NCBI RefSeq assembly: GCF_022631235.3
Contig: NZ_CP093310.2
Location: forward strand, 1,116,001-1,180,000
Length of the DNA stretch: 64,000 bases
Source of the DNA: Psychrobacter raelei
Lineage (GTDB): Bacteria > Pseudomonadota > Gammaproteobacteria > Pseudomonadales > Moraxellaceae
Direction: 5' to 3'
Part shown: in pieces, positions 8,249-16,526 of the stretch
How positions within the stretch are numbered: the stretch's first letter is position 1
Layout of the letters: each line of letters opens with the position of its first letter
Translations under genes and position numbers: made by a program
Notes under the pieces: model-generated
Seen by the model: the letters and a program-made list of their open reading frames with translations, nothing else
Told to the model about the DNA's origin: nothing
The model's database searches: none

Positions 8249-9850
8249 ATGAAAGCAACTATCTCTAAAGGGTCCTTAATAGCGAAATCAATCTTAGTAT
8301 TGGTTTCGCTATTTATGTTGATACCTGTCTTTATTGTTATGCGCTCTTGGCTTGAGCCCATGGCTGATATCTGGAAGCATTTGGCAGATTATGTACTGCC
8401 ACAAGTACTCAAAAACACCGCCTTAATCTTATTACTTGTCACGTTGATTGCGGGTAGTTTAGGTACTTATTTGGCGTGGCTGACCAGCATGTATCGCTTT
8501 ACCGGACAGAAGTTTTTTGTTTGGGCTTTAATGCTACCCTTTGCTATTCCTGCTTATGTGCTGGCCTTTGTTAGTGTTGGGCTTTTTGATTATAGCGGCG
8601 TGCTACAGACCACTTTAAGAGAGCTGAATATAACGGGTGCACTTGGGGCACAAATTCGTAGTGTCTGGGGCGCCGGAATTATCTTATCACTGGTATTTTA
8701 TCCTTACGTGTATCTGCTGGCGCGGCAAGCCTTTTTATCCCAAGGCCAGCGTGCATTAGAGGCCGGACAAATGCTGGGACTTACCCGCAGACAGGCCTTT
8801 TTTAAAGTGGCACTACCACAGGCCATGCCTTGGATTGTGGGTGGTTTGCTGTTGACGTGGATGGAGACTTTGGCAGACTTTGGTGCGGTCTCAGTATTTA
8901 ATCTAGATACCTTTACTACAGCCATTTACAAAGCTTGGTTTGGCTTCTTTAGCTTAACCACAGCTGCCCAGCTGGCCGCCTTGCTTATCATTACTGTGTT
9001 TTTAATTTTGATAATCGAGCGCTATTGGCAAAAAAAACGCAGCTATTTACCCAGCGCTGGCCATCGTCAGCGTGAAGAGCTTACCGGACTGCGTAATCTA
9101 TGGGCCTTTGGCTTTAGCCTGCTTATCTTTATTTTGGCTTTTGGCTTGCCGATGACTCAGCTTATCGTCTGGGTGATAAAAAACTATCACATAGATCTAG
9201 ATGAGCGCTATTGGGGCTTTGTCAAAAATACCTTGGTGATAGCAGGCGCTACGGCCATCGCCATTGCGTTAGTTGCGCTATTGATAGCTTGGATGCTGCG
9301 TCAATACCCAAGCCGCAGCAATCAGCTGTTGGTATCCTTGGCCAACTTGGGCTATGCCGTCCCAGGCACGGTACTGGCAGTGGGGGTGTTTATTCCCATT
9401 GCTTGGATAGATAATTTATTAATTGCCCAGCACATTACCACCACTCAAGTGGTCAGTGGCAGTGTGATTGTCATGCTATGCGCTTTGGCCACTCGGTTTA
9501 TGACGGTAGGCTTTCAGCCGATAGACCGCCAGTTGAATCGCTTAACGCCAAGTCAAGAGCAGGCGGCACAGCTATTGACCACCAACCGCTTGCAACGCTG
9601 GCGCCAGGTATATTTACCAGTGATTAGTCCTGGGGTATTTACTGCGCTGATTATGGTGTTTGTTGAGGTTACCAAAGAGATGCCAATTACGCTGATGACA
9701 CGCCGCCAAGGCTGGGATACTTTGGCAGTGCGGGTTTTTGAGATGACCTCTGAGGGGATGTATGAACGGGCCGCATTGCCAAGCTTAACCATCGTCTTGG
9801 TGGGATTGATTCCGGTTATTTTGTTAATTCGTCAATCGGATAAAACCTAG
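8249..9850 (+). CDS. fbpB: Ferric iron ABC transporter permease (fused two-domain)
   Basis: Inner-membrane channel of the iron importer. The 533-residue protein has about 12 predicted membrane helices arranged as two tandem BPD-type permease domains (about 45-260 and 325-530). Each carries an ABC-coupling EAA-like loop (EAGQMLGLTRRQAFFKVALPQ near 171-191 and EQAAQLLTTNRLQRWRQVYLP near 434-454). This fused arrangement is characteristic of FbpB/SfuB. The next gene encodes the ATPase. The 122-base spacer before it is larger than in tight operons but contains no clear terminator. Codon use matches the neighbours. Confidence 0.93.
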   Translation: MKATISKGSLIAKSILVLVSLFMLIPVFIVMRSWLEPMADIWKHLADYVLPQVLKNTALILLLVTLIAGSLGTYLAWLTSMYRFTGQKFFVWALMLPFAIPAYVLAFVSVGLFDYSGVLQTTLRELNITGALGAQIRSVWGAGIILSLVFYPYVYLLARQAFLSQGQRALEAGQMLGLTRRQAFFKVALPQAMPWIVGGLLLTWMETLADFGAVSVFNLDTFTTAIYKAWFGFFSLTTAAQLAALLIITVFLILIIERYWQKKRSYLPSAGHRQREELTGLRNLWAFGFSLLIFILAFGLPMTQLIVWVIKNYHIDLDERYWGFVKNTLVIAGATAIAIALVALLIAWMLRQYPSRSNQLLVSLANLGYAVPGTVLAVGVFIPIAWIDNLLIAQHITTTQVVSGSVIVMLCALATRFMTVGFQPIDRQLNRLTPSQEQAAQLLTTNRLQRWRQVYLPVISPGVFTALIMVFVEVTKEMPITLMTRRQGWDTLAVRVFEMTSEGMYERAALPSLTIVLVGLIPVILLIRQSDKT

Positions 9851-9986
9851 CAGTGCGGCATAAAGCTTGGGTGACTCTAAGCCTTGATTTCTTCAAATAT
9901 CAATAAGTTAGCTGTCTTAGTAGTAACTTGTTAGTGTGACAACCTTCTTATTAAGATAAATAGCCTAAGCAAAACGGTGGATAACT

Positions 9987-11204
9987 ATGCAAACCAGCCC
10001 CAATCGCAGTGTGAATCATTCTTTTGAAAATGTGAGCCATAAGGACAGTGCAGATTATTTAGTGCTTGATAATATCAGTGTCAGCTTTGGTCATACTGAG
10101 GTGGTAAAGTCATTATCGATGCGTTTGAACCAAGGCGACATCGGCTGTTTGCTTGGATTTAGTGGCTGTGGTAAGACCACGGCTTTGCGTGCCATTGCTG
10201 GTCTTGAGCAGCCGCATCAAGGTAGGGTGGTGCTTAATGGCAAAACCTTAACTGATATTAATCAAGGTAAGGTTACTGTACAGGTTATGCCAGCTAAGCG
10301 TGATATGGGCATGGTGTTTCAAGACTATGCACTGTTTAGCCATCTGACAGTCAGTGAAAATATTGGCTTTGGTTTACACCGCTGGAGCAAGGCAGATAAG
10401 GCGGCACGTATACAAGAGATGCTAGAGTTGGTGGAATTGACTGAACACGCCAACAAGCGTATCAATCAGCTCTCAGGTGGTCAGCAGCAGCGCATTGCTT
10501 TAGCGCGCGCTTTGGCGCCTAAGCCTGAGCTGTTATTACTTGATGAGCCATTTTCAAACCTAGATATGATGCTGCGTGAGTCATTAGCAGCCAAGGTACG
10601 AGACATCCTAAAGCGCACCCATACCACGGCCATCTTAGTCACCCACGATCAGCATGAAGCCTTTGCTATTGCTGATAAAATTGGGGTGATGCATAACGGT
10701 AAGCTTGCACAGTGGGCGACCCCTGATGAGCTGTATCATGAGCCCAGCAGTCCATTTATCGCCGAGTTTATCGGGGAGGGAGCCATGATTGATGGGGTCA
10801 TTGAACAAGGTGTTATCAAGACTGCCCTGGGGGATATTAAGCGCTATCCTGAGCCGATTCATGCCACTCATAAAGGCTTTGACTATGATACTTATTTTAG
10901 CCAAGGTGAGGTGTGTGAGTATGACTTTCCTAATGGCACCAAGATTAAAGTGCTCATTCGCCCAGATGACATAGTACATGATGATCATAGCCCTCAGCAT
11001 GCCATGGTGGTAGAGCGGGTGTTTCGCGGTGCCAACTTCTTATATCGTCTGCGTTTGGATAATGGCGAGGAAGTACTGTCTTTGGTTTCAAGCCACCATG
11101 ATCACCCCGTGGGCGCAGACATAGGGTTTCGGCCGCTAATGGCGCATGTGGTATTGTTCCAAGGTGATAATTTAGAAGACATGACCACGTGGCAGCGTAT
11201 CTAA
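9987..11204 (+). CDS. fbpC: Ferric iron ABC transporter ATP-binding protein
   Basis: Energises the FbpB permease. All ABC motifs are present: Walker A GFSGCGKTT (58-66), Q-loop VFQDYALF (110-117), signature LSGGQQQR (162-169), Walker B LLLLDEP (182-188) and the switch histidine in THDQHE (about 220). A C-terminal regulatory beta-barrel (about 270-405) follows, as in FbpC/PotA-type ATPases. At 405 residues it is longer than the usual 350 or so because of an N-terminal leader of about 25 residues and a larger C-terminal domain. It is the last gene of the iron cluster and converges on cmoM. Confidence 0.92.
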   Translation: MQTSPNRSVNHSFENVSHKDSADYLVLDNISVSFGHTEVVKSLSMRLNQGDIGCLLGFSGCGKTTALRAIAGLEQPHQGRVVLNGKTLTDINQGKVTVQVMPAKRDMGMVFQDYALFSHLTVSENIGFGLHRWSKADKAARIQEMLELVELTEHANKRINQLSGGQQQRIALARALAPKPELLLLDEPFSNLDMMLRESLAAKVRDILKRTHTTAILVTHDQHEAFAIADKIGVMHNGKLAQWATPDELYHEPSSPFIAEFIGEGAMIDGVIEQGVIKTALGDIKRYPEPIHATHKGFDYDTYFSQGEVCEYDFPNGTKIKVLIRPDDIVHDDHSPQHAMVVERVFRGANFLYRLRLDNGEEVLSLVSSHHDHPVGADIGFRPLMAHVVLFQGDNLEDMTTWQRI

Positions 11205-11220
11205 TGGCTGACACACTAAT

Positions 11221-11259
11221 TCATTCATTCATTAATCACAAACTGGTTAATCACAAACT
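11221..11259. repeat. Short direct repeats between convergent fbpC and cmoM
   Basis: A 13-base sequence TTAATCACAAACT occurs at 11232-11244 and again at 11247-11259 (15-base period), just after an ATTC triplication. Copy number is only two. It may be a replication-slippage product in the 67-base convergent spacer. Confidence 0.6.
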
Positions 11260-11271
11260 AGATACTGACAG

Positions 11272-12075
11272 TTAAGCATCAAAAGAGGCCTGAACATGCA
11301 GGTAGCGCCCCAGCCATTTATAAGGGGTTTGATCTGAATAGCGCAGCTCCATCTCAATCACAGCCTCAGGATTGGTGTGACCACCACGTTTTAGCGGCGC
11401 ATAGTCATGAAACACACGCAGCCCGCTTACTTTATCAATCATAAAGCCTTGCGCCTTTAGCCAAGCGTCAGCTTCTTCATAGCTGACGGGGTTATTGGGT
11501 GTCAGGCTTTTTTTGTTGTCTGATTTGAAATTGGGGTTATTGAGCAAGTTAAAATTGCCCATAATCAGATTGCGGTATATGAAGCTTGCGGGGTTATAAA
11601 AGCACAGCGACAGTACGCCTGTGGGCGCAAGCCACTGTGCAAAAAATGGCATAATCTGTTGCGGCTCAGCCAACCATTCAAGCAGTGCATGACACAAAAT
11701 CAAGTCATAGCTTTGTTTGTTGTGCTCCCCAAGCAAGTCCTCAAGCTGTTGATAGGGGCAGACTAACCAGTTTACTTGAGGCAACACGCCCAATTGTTCA
11801 GCATTTTTTTTGGCCTCAGTGAGCATGTTGTCTGAGATGTCATTGATCGTAACCATGTGACCTTGAGCGGCCAGCTGCAATGACAACTGAGCCAATCCAG
11901 CTCCCACGTCAAGTATTTTTAACGGCCGCTTTAACTGAGCGGATAGCTGCTCGACTGTCTGAGCCAAGTCGCGCTTGAGCACTGCCAGACGAATCTCCCC
12001 TTTTAAGCCGCCATAGACTTTTTTGACAAAATGCTCGGTGATGGGATCAAAGTTACGGTCTTTATCTGCACTCAT
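11272..12075 (-). CDS. cmoM: tRNA 5-carboxymethoxyuridine methyltransferase CmoM
   Basis: SAM-dependent methyltransferase that methylates cmo5U34 in tRNA to mcmo5U. The 267-residue product matches CmoM throughout: an opening DRNFDPITEHFVKKVYGGLKGEIR, the SAM loop ILDVGAGLAQLS (about 55-66), the acidic ribose ligand in INDIS, the family motif CHALLEWLAEP, the segment LCFYNPASFIYRNLIMGNF, and RVFHDY and LGRYLHV near the C-terminus. Length equals that of E. coli CmoM (formerly SmtA). It is transcribed away from gyrA. The partner genes cmoA and cmoB are not in this window. Confidence 0.92.
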   Translation of the reverse strand: MSADKDRNFDPITEHFVKKVYGGLKGEIRLAVLKRDLAQTVEQLSAQLKRPLKILDVGAGLAQLSLQLAAQGHMVTINDISDNMLTEAKKNAEQLGVLPQVNWLVCPYQQLEDLLGEHNKQSYDLILCHALLEWLAEPQQIMPFFAQWLAPTGVLSLCFYNPASFIYRNLIMGNFNLLNNPNFKSDNKKSLTPNNPVSYEEADAWLKAQGFMIDKVSGLRVFHDYAPLKRGGHTNPEAVIEMELRYSDQTPYKWLGRYLHVQASFDA

Positions 12076-12439
12076 GTCAACTTAGCCTTTATCAAAAATA
12101 GGGGATAAAATGGGGTTAAAAAACCATAGATTGTAACCAAGTTAGCAGAATTTACCAACAAATATCCTATGCTTTTTGACGCAGGCTTAGAAGGTGTTTT
12201 TTTTCTGGCTGAAAATCACTGAATTTGGCAAGGGTTTTGGAGTTAATGTCAGTCAAATCGCCCGCTTGAGCGTAATTTATGCTAAAATACAGCAGGTAAT
12301 TATTAGCATAAAAATTTAAAAAATAGTTTGCAGTTGTCCTCATAAAATTCGTGATTGCCGGGCTAAAAAACCAAGCCAAACTTCATGCTAAAAAATCACG
12401 CCCAAAAATGAGATCAGCTGCTAACATGGAGATGTATGT
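12076..12439. other. Divergent cmoM-gyrA intergenic region
   Basis: This 364-base AT-rich spacer should hold the promoters of both genes. An extended -10-like sequence TGCTAAAAT (12280-12288) points toward gyrA, but no good -35 stands at the right distance. A 70-codon minus-strand frame is low-complexity and not convincing. No terminator or RNA gene is seen. Confidence 0.4.
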
Positions 12440-15139
12440 ATGAGTGATTCGGTCAGTCCCATTGCCATCGTAGATGAGATGAAGCAATCCTACCTTGATT
12501 ATGCGATGAGCGTTATTGTGTCTCGAGCATTACCTGATGTGAGAGACGGGCTGAAACCTGTGCATCGCCGTATCATGTACGCCATGCATCAGCTGTCAAA
12601 CGACTACAATAAACCCTATAAAAAATCGGCCCGTGTGGTCGGTGACGTAATCGGTAAATATCACCCTCATGGTGATATTGCAGTGTATGATGCCATTGTG
12701 CGTATGGCGCAGGACTTTAGTCTTCGCTATCCTATGGTTGACGGTCAAGGTAACTTTGGTTCTATCGATGATGACCCTGCTGCAGCGATGCGTTATACCG
12801 AAGTTCGTATGACCAAGCTGACGCATCAAATGCTGGGTGATTTGGACAAAGATACTGTCGATTGGGAAGATAACTACGACGGCTCTGAGCGTATGCCAAG
12901 CGTTCTGCCTGCTCGTATCCCGAACCTATTGGTTAACGGTGCAACCGGTATTGCGGTTGGTATGGCCACCAACATGGCGCCACACAACTTAACTGAAGTA
13001 TTAAATGCTTGCTTGGCCTATGCCGACAACCCCAATATCTCAAGTGAAGAGCTGACCAATTACATCTCCGGACCTGACTTTCCTACCGGTGGCATTATCT
13101 ATGGCCGCTCAGGTATCGTTGATGCATACCGTACCGGTAAAGGCCGCTTACACATTCGTGGCCGCTATCATATTGAGCCGATGAGCGATACGGGTGTTAA
13201 CCGTGATCGTGAGCGCATTGTATTTACCGAAATTCCTTATCAGTCTAACAAAGCCAAACTGATTGAGCGCATCGCAGAATTGGTTCGTGATAAAAAGATT
13301 GAAGGTATCTCTGAGATTCGTGATGAGTCTGATAAAGACGGTATGCGCATTGCCATTGACCTGCGCCGCGGTGAAGTGGCCGAAATTATCGTCAATAACT
13401 TATTCTTGCAGACCCCACTTGAGTCAAGCTTTAGCATTAATATGGTGGCCTTAGATAATGGCCAGCCAAAGCTTATGACCTTGCGTCAACTGATTGCCGC
13501 TTTCGTGCGTCACCGCCAAGAAGTGGTCACCCGCCGCACCATATTTGAATTAAATAAAGCCAAAGCCCGTGGTCATTTATTAGAAGGTTTGACCGTAGCG
13601 CTGGCCAATATCGATGACATCATCGCGACTATCAAAGAGTCGGCCAACCGCGGTGAAGCTCGTGAGAAGCTATTGGCTCAGATTTGGGACTCAGGAACAG
13701 TTGTCGCTATGCTACAGGCAGCGGGCCGTGGCACGCTAGCGGCGGGTGACCTACGCTCAGTACGCCCTGAATATATTGAGGGTGAGGATTTAAAAAATCC
13801 GTTTGGTCTGATTGATCAAGGCAACAATTATCGTCTATCGCTTGAGCAGGTCAATGCTATCTTAGAGATGCAGCTGCATCGTCTAACCGGTCTTGAGCAA
13901 GATAAATTAACCGAAGAGTATCAAGACTTATTGCGTCAAATCGCTGAGCTTGAATCTATTTTGGCAGATTTTGATAAGCTGATGATGGTTATCAAAAATG
14001 AAATGCTTGAGATTTTAGAGAACTTCGGTGATGAGCGACGTACTGATATTGTTGACTCACGTACCGACTTTAGCCGTGAAGATTTAATCCCAGAGCAAAC
14101 CGTGGTATTAACCGTATCTCGTACAGGCTACGCTAAGACTCAGCCTATTAGCGATTATGTGGCACAAAAACGTGGTGGTAAAGGTAAATCTGCCACAGCG
14201 ATGAAAGAAGATGATGTGATCGATCACTTAGTGGTCACCTCAACGCACGCCACGGTACTTTGCTTTACCGATAACGGCCGAGTGTTTAGCTTACGCGGCT
14301 TTGAAGTACCGATTGCCAGCCGCGGTGCCCGTGGTCGCCCCTTAGTCAATATTATTGGGCTTGAGCCAGATGAAATTGTCACCACCATCTTGCCGATTCC
14401 GAATTTATCAGAAGAAATTGACAGCCATTTTGTGTTCTTTGCCACAGCTAACGGTACCGTTAAACGTGTCGAATTGTCACAATTTGCCAACATTCGCTCA
14501 AACGGTCTGATTGCTATTGGCCTAGAAGAGGGTGATAAGCTGGTGTCTGCACGCATTACCAACGGCGAGCAACAAGTGATGCTGTTTGCCTCAAGTGGTA
14601 AAGCCATCCGCTTTGATGAAAATGATGCCCGCGTTATGGGACGTACTGCCAAAGGCGTACGCGGTATGCGTATTGCAAATGATGAGTTTATCAAGTCGCT
14701 GGTAGTCATCGAAGAGGATGTGCAAGAGATTTTGATTGCTTGTGAAAATGGCTATGGTAAACGTACCCCTGTTGATGAGTTTAATGCCCAAAACCGTGGC
14801 GGCGGTGGTGTGATTGCCATCAAGACCAGTGAACGTAACGGCGCACTCGTTCGTGCCACTAAGGTTCAGCCAGAAGATGATATTATCTTAATCTCTAACA
14901 AAGGTACTTTGGTGCGTACCCCCGTGGCTCAAGTAGCAACCTCAGGTCGTAACACGCAAGGGGTTACCTTAATCCGTTTGTCTAAGGATGAAGCCTTAGT
15001 GGCCATGGCACGAGTTGAAGATACCGGTGAAGAAGATGAGCTGGTTGAAGCCATGATTGAAGATGGCTTATTGACCGGTGACGTACTTGACGCGGATAAA
15101 GACAGTGACATTGTGGACCACTCTGATACTCTAGAGTAG
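12440..15139 (+). CDS. gyrA: DNA gyrase subunit A
   Basis: Breaks and rejoins DNA in the GyrA2GyrB2 complex that introduces negative supercoils. The 899-residue protein has the winged-helix/tower/coiled-coil breakage-reunion domain (about 1-520), catalytic Tyr119 in AMRYTEV, and a six-bladed C-terminal beta-pinwheel. The pinwheel includes the gyrase-specific GyrA box QKRGGKGK at about 577, which separates it from ParC. The quinolone-resistance region reads HPHGD-Ile80-AVYD84: the position equivalent to E. coli Ser83 is isoleucine, while the Asp87 equivalent is kept. A GGAG lies shortly before the ATG. A strong terminator follows at 15190-15218. The acidic C-terminal tail is normal for the family. 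Confidence 0.98.
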   Translation: MSDSVSPIAIVDEMKQSYLDYAMSVIVSRALPDVRDGLKPVHRRIMYAMHQLSNDYNKPYKKSARVVGDVIGKYHPHGDIAVYDAIVRMAQDFSLRYPMVDGQGNFGSIDDDPAAAMRYTEVRMTKLTHQMLGDLDKDTVDWEDNYDGSERMPSVLPARIPNLLVNGATGIAVGMATNMAPHNLTEVLNACLAYADNPNISSEELTNYISGPDFPTGGIIYGRSGIVDAYRTGKGRLHIRGRYHIEPMSDTGVNRDRERIVFTEIPYQSNKAKLIERIAELVRDKKIEGISEIRDESDKDGMRIAIDLRRGEVAEIIVNNLFLQTPLESSFSINMVALDNGQPKLMTLRQLIAAFVRHRQEVVTRRTIFELNKAKARGHLLEGLTVALANIDDIIATIKESANRGEAREKLLAQIWDSGTVVAMLQAAGRGTLAAGDLRSVRPEYIEGEDLKNPFGLIDQGNNYRLSLEQVNAILEMQLHRLTGLEQDKLTEEYQDLLRQIAELESILADFDKLMMVIKNEMLEILENFGDERRTDIVDSRTDFSREDLIPEQTVVLTVSRTGYAKTQPISDYVAQKRGGKGKSATAMKEDDVIDHLVVTSTHATVLCFTDNGRVFSLRGFEVPIASRGARGRPLVNIIGLEPDEIVTTILPIPNLSEEIDSHFVFFATANGTVKRVELSQFANIRSNGLIAIGLEEGDKLVSARITNGEQQVMLFASSGKAIRFDENDARVMGRTAKGVRGMRIANDEFIKSLVVIEEDVQEILIACENGYGKRTPVDEFNAQNRGGGGVIAIKTSERNGALVRATKVQPEDDIILISNKGTLVRTPVAQVATSGRNTQGVTLIRLSKDEALVAMARVEDTGEEDELVEAMIEDGLLTGDVLDADKDSDIVDHSDTLE

Positions 15140-15189
15140 TTAGCTTGAGTAACAAAACAGTGCTATGACAACCCGCTTAGAGTGTATAG

Positions 15190-15218
15190 AATGCCGGCAT
15201 AATCTGTCGGCATTTTTT
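15190..15218 (+). terminator. Intrinsic terminator of gyrA
   Basis: Stem AATGCCG/CGGCATT (15190-15196 and 15208-15214) followed by a T-run. It lies 50 bases after the gyrA stop and just before the next gene's ribosome-binding site. Confidence 0.85.
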
Positions 15219-15240
15219 ATTTCATAATCAAGGATCGCTT

Positions 15241-15945
15241 ATGTCTGATTTACATTTACATCACTTACAAAAGTCACGTTCGTTTCGTATTTTATGGCTT
15301 CTAGAAGAGCTGGGTGTGCCGTATCAACTGACCAGTTATGAGCGCAATAAATCTTTTTTAGCGCCTAAGAGCTTAGAGCGTATCCATCCTGTCGGCAAAT
15401 CGCCGATTCTTGAAGTAAAAGGATTGGATCCTAAGCACCCTGATAACAGCACTGCTTTAATCGAATCTGGGCACATCATAGATTACCTCATGGCCAAATA
15501 TGATACCAATTATGAGCTGCATCCAAAAACTGATGCCGATGATGCCGCTTGGCGTGACTATGACTTTTGGATGCATTATGCCGAAGCGTCTGCCATGCCA
15601 GCCTTGGTCATGCGCTTGGTATTTTCAAAAGTAGTGGAGCGCTCTCCGGCCCTAATTAAGCCCATCGCTAAAGGGATTCGTAAGCAAGTAGAAGCCTCTA
15701 TGATTACTAAAAATGTTAATAATTCGCTAGAATTGGTCGAACAAACCTTATCGAGTAATCAGTTTTTTGCAGGGAGCGAGTTTACGGCAGCGGACATTCA
15801 GATGGCATTTTTTGTTGAAGCGGCCAACTCAGGCGCAGGCCTTGATGAGGTGCGTTATACCAGTACTTTAAACTGGTTAAAGCGTTGCCAAGGTCGTCCG
15901 GCCTATAAAGCGGCAGTGGCAAAAGGAGGTAAGCTTGAGTTCTAA
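15241..15945 (+). CDS. Glutathione S-transferase family protein
   Basis: Cytosolic GST fold: an N-terminal thioredoxin-like domain (about 1-85) with the motif KSRSFRILWLLEELGVPY and the glutathione-binding cis-Pro/Ser region VGKSPIL, then an all-helical C-terminal domain (about 100-230) with FTAADIQMAF, the conserved N-capping box. The putative catalytic Ser is among the early KSRS residues. The 234-residue length is typical. AAGGA precedes the ATG. Its 3' end carries the ribosome-binding site of the next small gene, which starts inside it. Substrate is unknown. Confidence 0.9.
   Translation: MSDLHLHHLQKSRSFRILWLLEELGVPYQLTSYERNKSFLAPKSLERIHPVGKSPILEVKGLDPKHPDNSTALIESGHIIDYLMAKYDTNYELHPKTDADDAAWRDYDFWMHYAEASAMPALVMRLVFSKVVERSPALIKPIAKGIRKQVEASMITKNVNNSLELVEQTLSSNQFFAGSEFTAADIQMAFFVEAANSGAGLDEVRYTSTLNWLKRCQGRPAYKAAVAKGGKLEF
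15924..15930 (+). promoter_or_regulatory. Strong Shine-Dalgarno within the GST gene
   Basis: AGGAGGT, a perfect anti-16S match, ends 4 bases before a TTG that opens the small membrane-protein frame at 15935. It lies within the last codons of the GST gene. This decides the start of the downstream gene and implies coupling. Confidence 0.75.
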
Positions 15946-16153
15946 GCGTCAACACTCTCAATTGCACTCTGATGTACCCCAAAAACCGGAACTGCTCAAA
16001 AACAGCAAAATAAAGATTTTTGTTTTATTACTTTGTGTCGTCAGCTTCTATGCTGGGTGGCAAGCCAGCCGTTCGCACTTGGTCAAAGAGTGTCAGATGG
16101 CCGGTGCCCAAACTAGCGTTGAGCAAGGTCTGGTTTATTGTAAAATGCCTTAA
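15935..16153 (+). CDS. Small single-span membrane protein, TTG start
   Basis: A 72-residue protein of unknown function that I do not recognise. It starts at a TTG placed 4 bases after a perfect AGGAGGT, overlapping the GST gene by 11 bases. It has a polar, basic N-terminus, one hydrophobic helix (about 28-45, KIFVLLLCVVSFYAGW) and a short C-terminal segment with two cysteines (in KECQMAG and VYCKMP) that could form a disulfide if periplasmic. The strong translation signal, tight overlap and a following terminator argue that it is expressed together with the GST. No domain is recognisable. Confidence 0.7.
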   Translation: MSSKRQHSQLHSDVPQKPELLKNSKIKIFVLLLCVVSFYAGWQASRSHLVKECQMAGAQTSVEQGLVYCKMP

Positions 16154-16230
16154 CAGCTGGACAAACAGATTTGGGTAAAAAAATTACCTAAATGATTGTT
16201 AAAATGACGAATATTGGGTGTTATGTCCTA

Positions 16231-16272
16231 AACCTGCGTTCCTTTTTTATGAAGGGTCCGCAGGTTTTTTTT
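16231..16272 (+). terminator. Intrinsic terminator of the GST/small-protein unit
   Basis: Stem AACCTGCG/CGCAGGTT (16231-16238 and 16259-16266) with an inner CCTT/AAGG pairing in the loop, followed by eight T in a row. Confidence 0.85.
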
Positions 16273-16374
16273 GGCCAAAATATTGAAAAAAACACAGCTA
16301 AATCTTATATATAACACCAATTACCCCTTGGTCATCGAAAAAATTTGACATTGTTAAAAAACAAATAGAGATGA

Positions 16375-16403
16375 CTTGAAAAGCTAAGACCCTAGCTGCA
16401 TAT
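16375..16403 (+). promoter_or_regulatory. Heat-shock (sigma-32) promoter of clpB
   Basis: CTTGAAA (16375-16381), a 14-base spacer and CTGCATAT (16396-16403). The E. coli sigma-32 consensus is CTTGAAA, 13-15 bases, CCCCATnT: the -35 matches fully and the -10 at 5 of 7 defined positions. It lies 123 bases before the clpB start and fits the expected regulation of this chaperone. Confidence 0.65.
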
Positions 16404-16526
16404 ATATAACAGAACAAAGCAATTTAAGTTAACAACAGGTGTATAGTATTTATGCCTTAAGTTAAAGATTGCTTTTAGACAATTGATATAAAAAATATAA
16501 AATACGCCTATTACAAGGACAATCCT

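Larger units (their letters stand above)
16154..16526 (+). other. Intergenic region upstream of clpB
   Basis: It holds a terminator (16231-16272), an isolated TTGACA (16345-16350) without a good -10, a heat-shock-type promoter (16375-16403), and an AT-rich leader of more than 100 bases to clpB. No further gene is seen. Confidence 0.6.

Noticed and set aside
10635..11000. 121-codon antisense frame within fbpC
   Set aside because: It is the complement of a well-supported ATPase gene.
12167..12379. 70-codon minus-strand frame in the cmoM-gyrA spacer
   Set aside because: AT-rich low-complexity product, no ribosome-binding site, and it covers the region where the gyrA promoter must lie.
14224..14709. 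161-codon antisense frame within gyrA
   Set aside because: Antisense shadow of the GyrA C-terminal domain; Ser/Arg/Pro-rich composition typical of such shadows.
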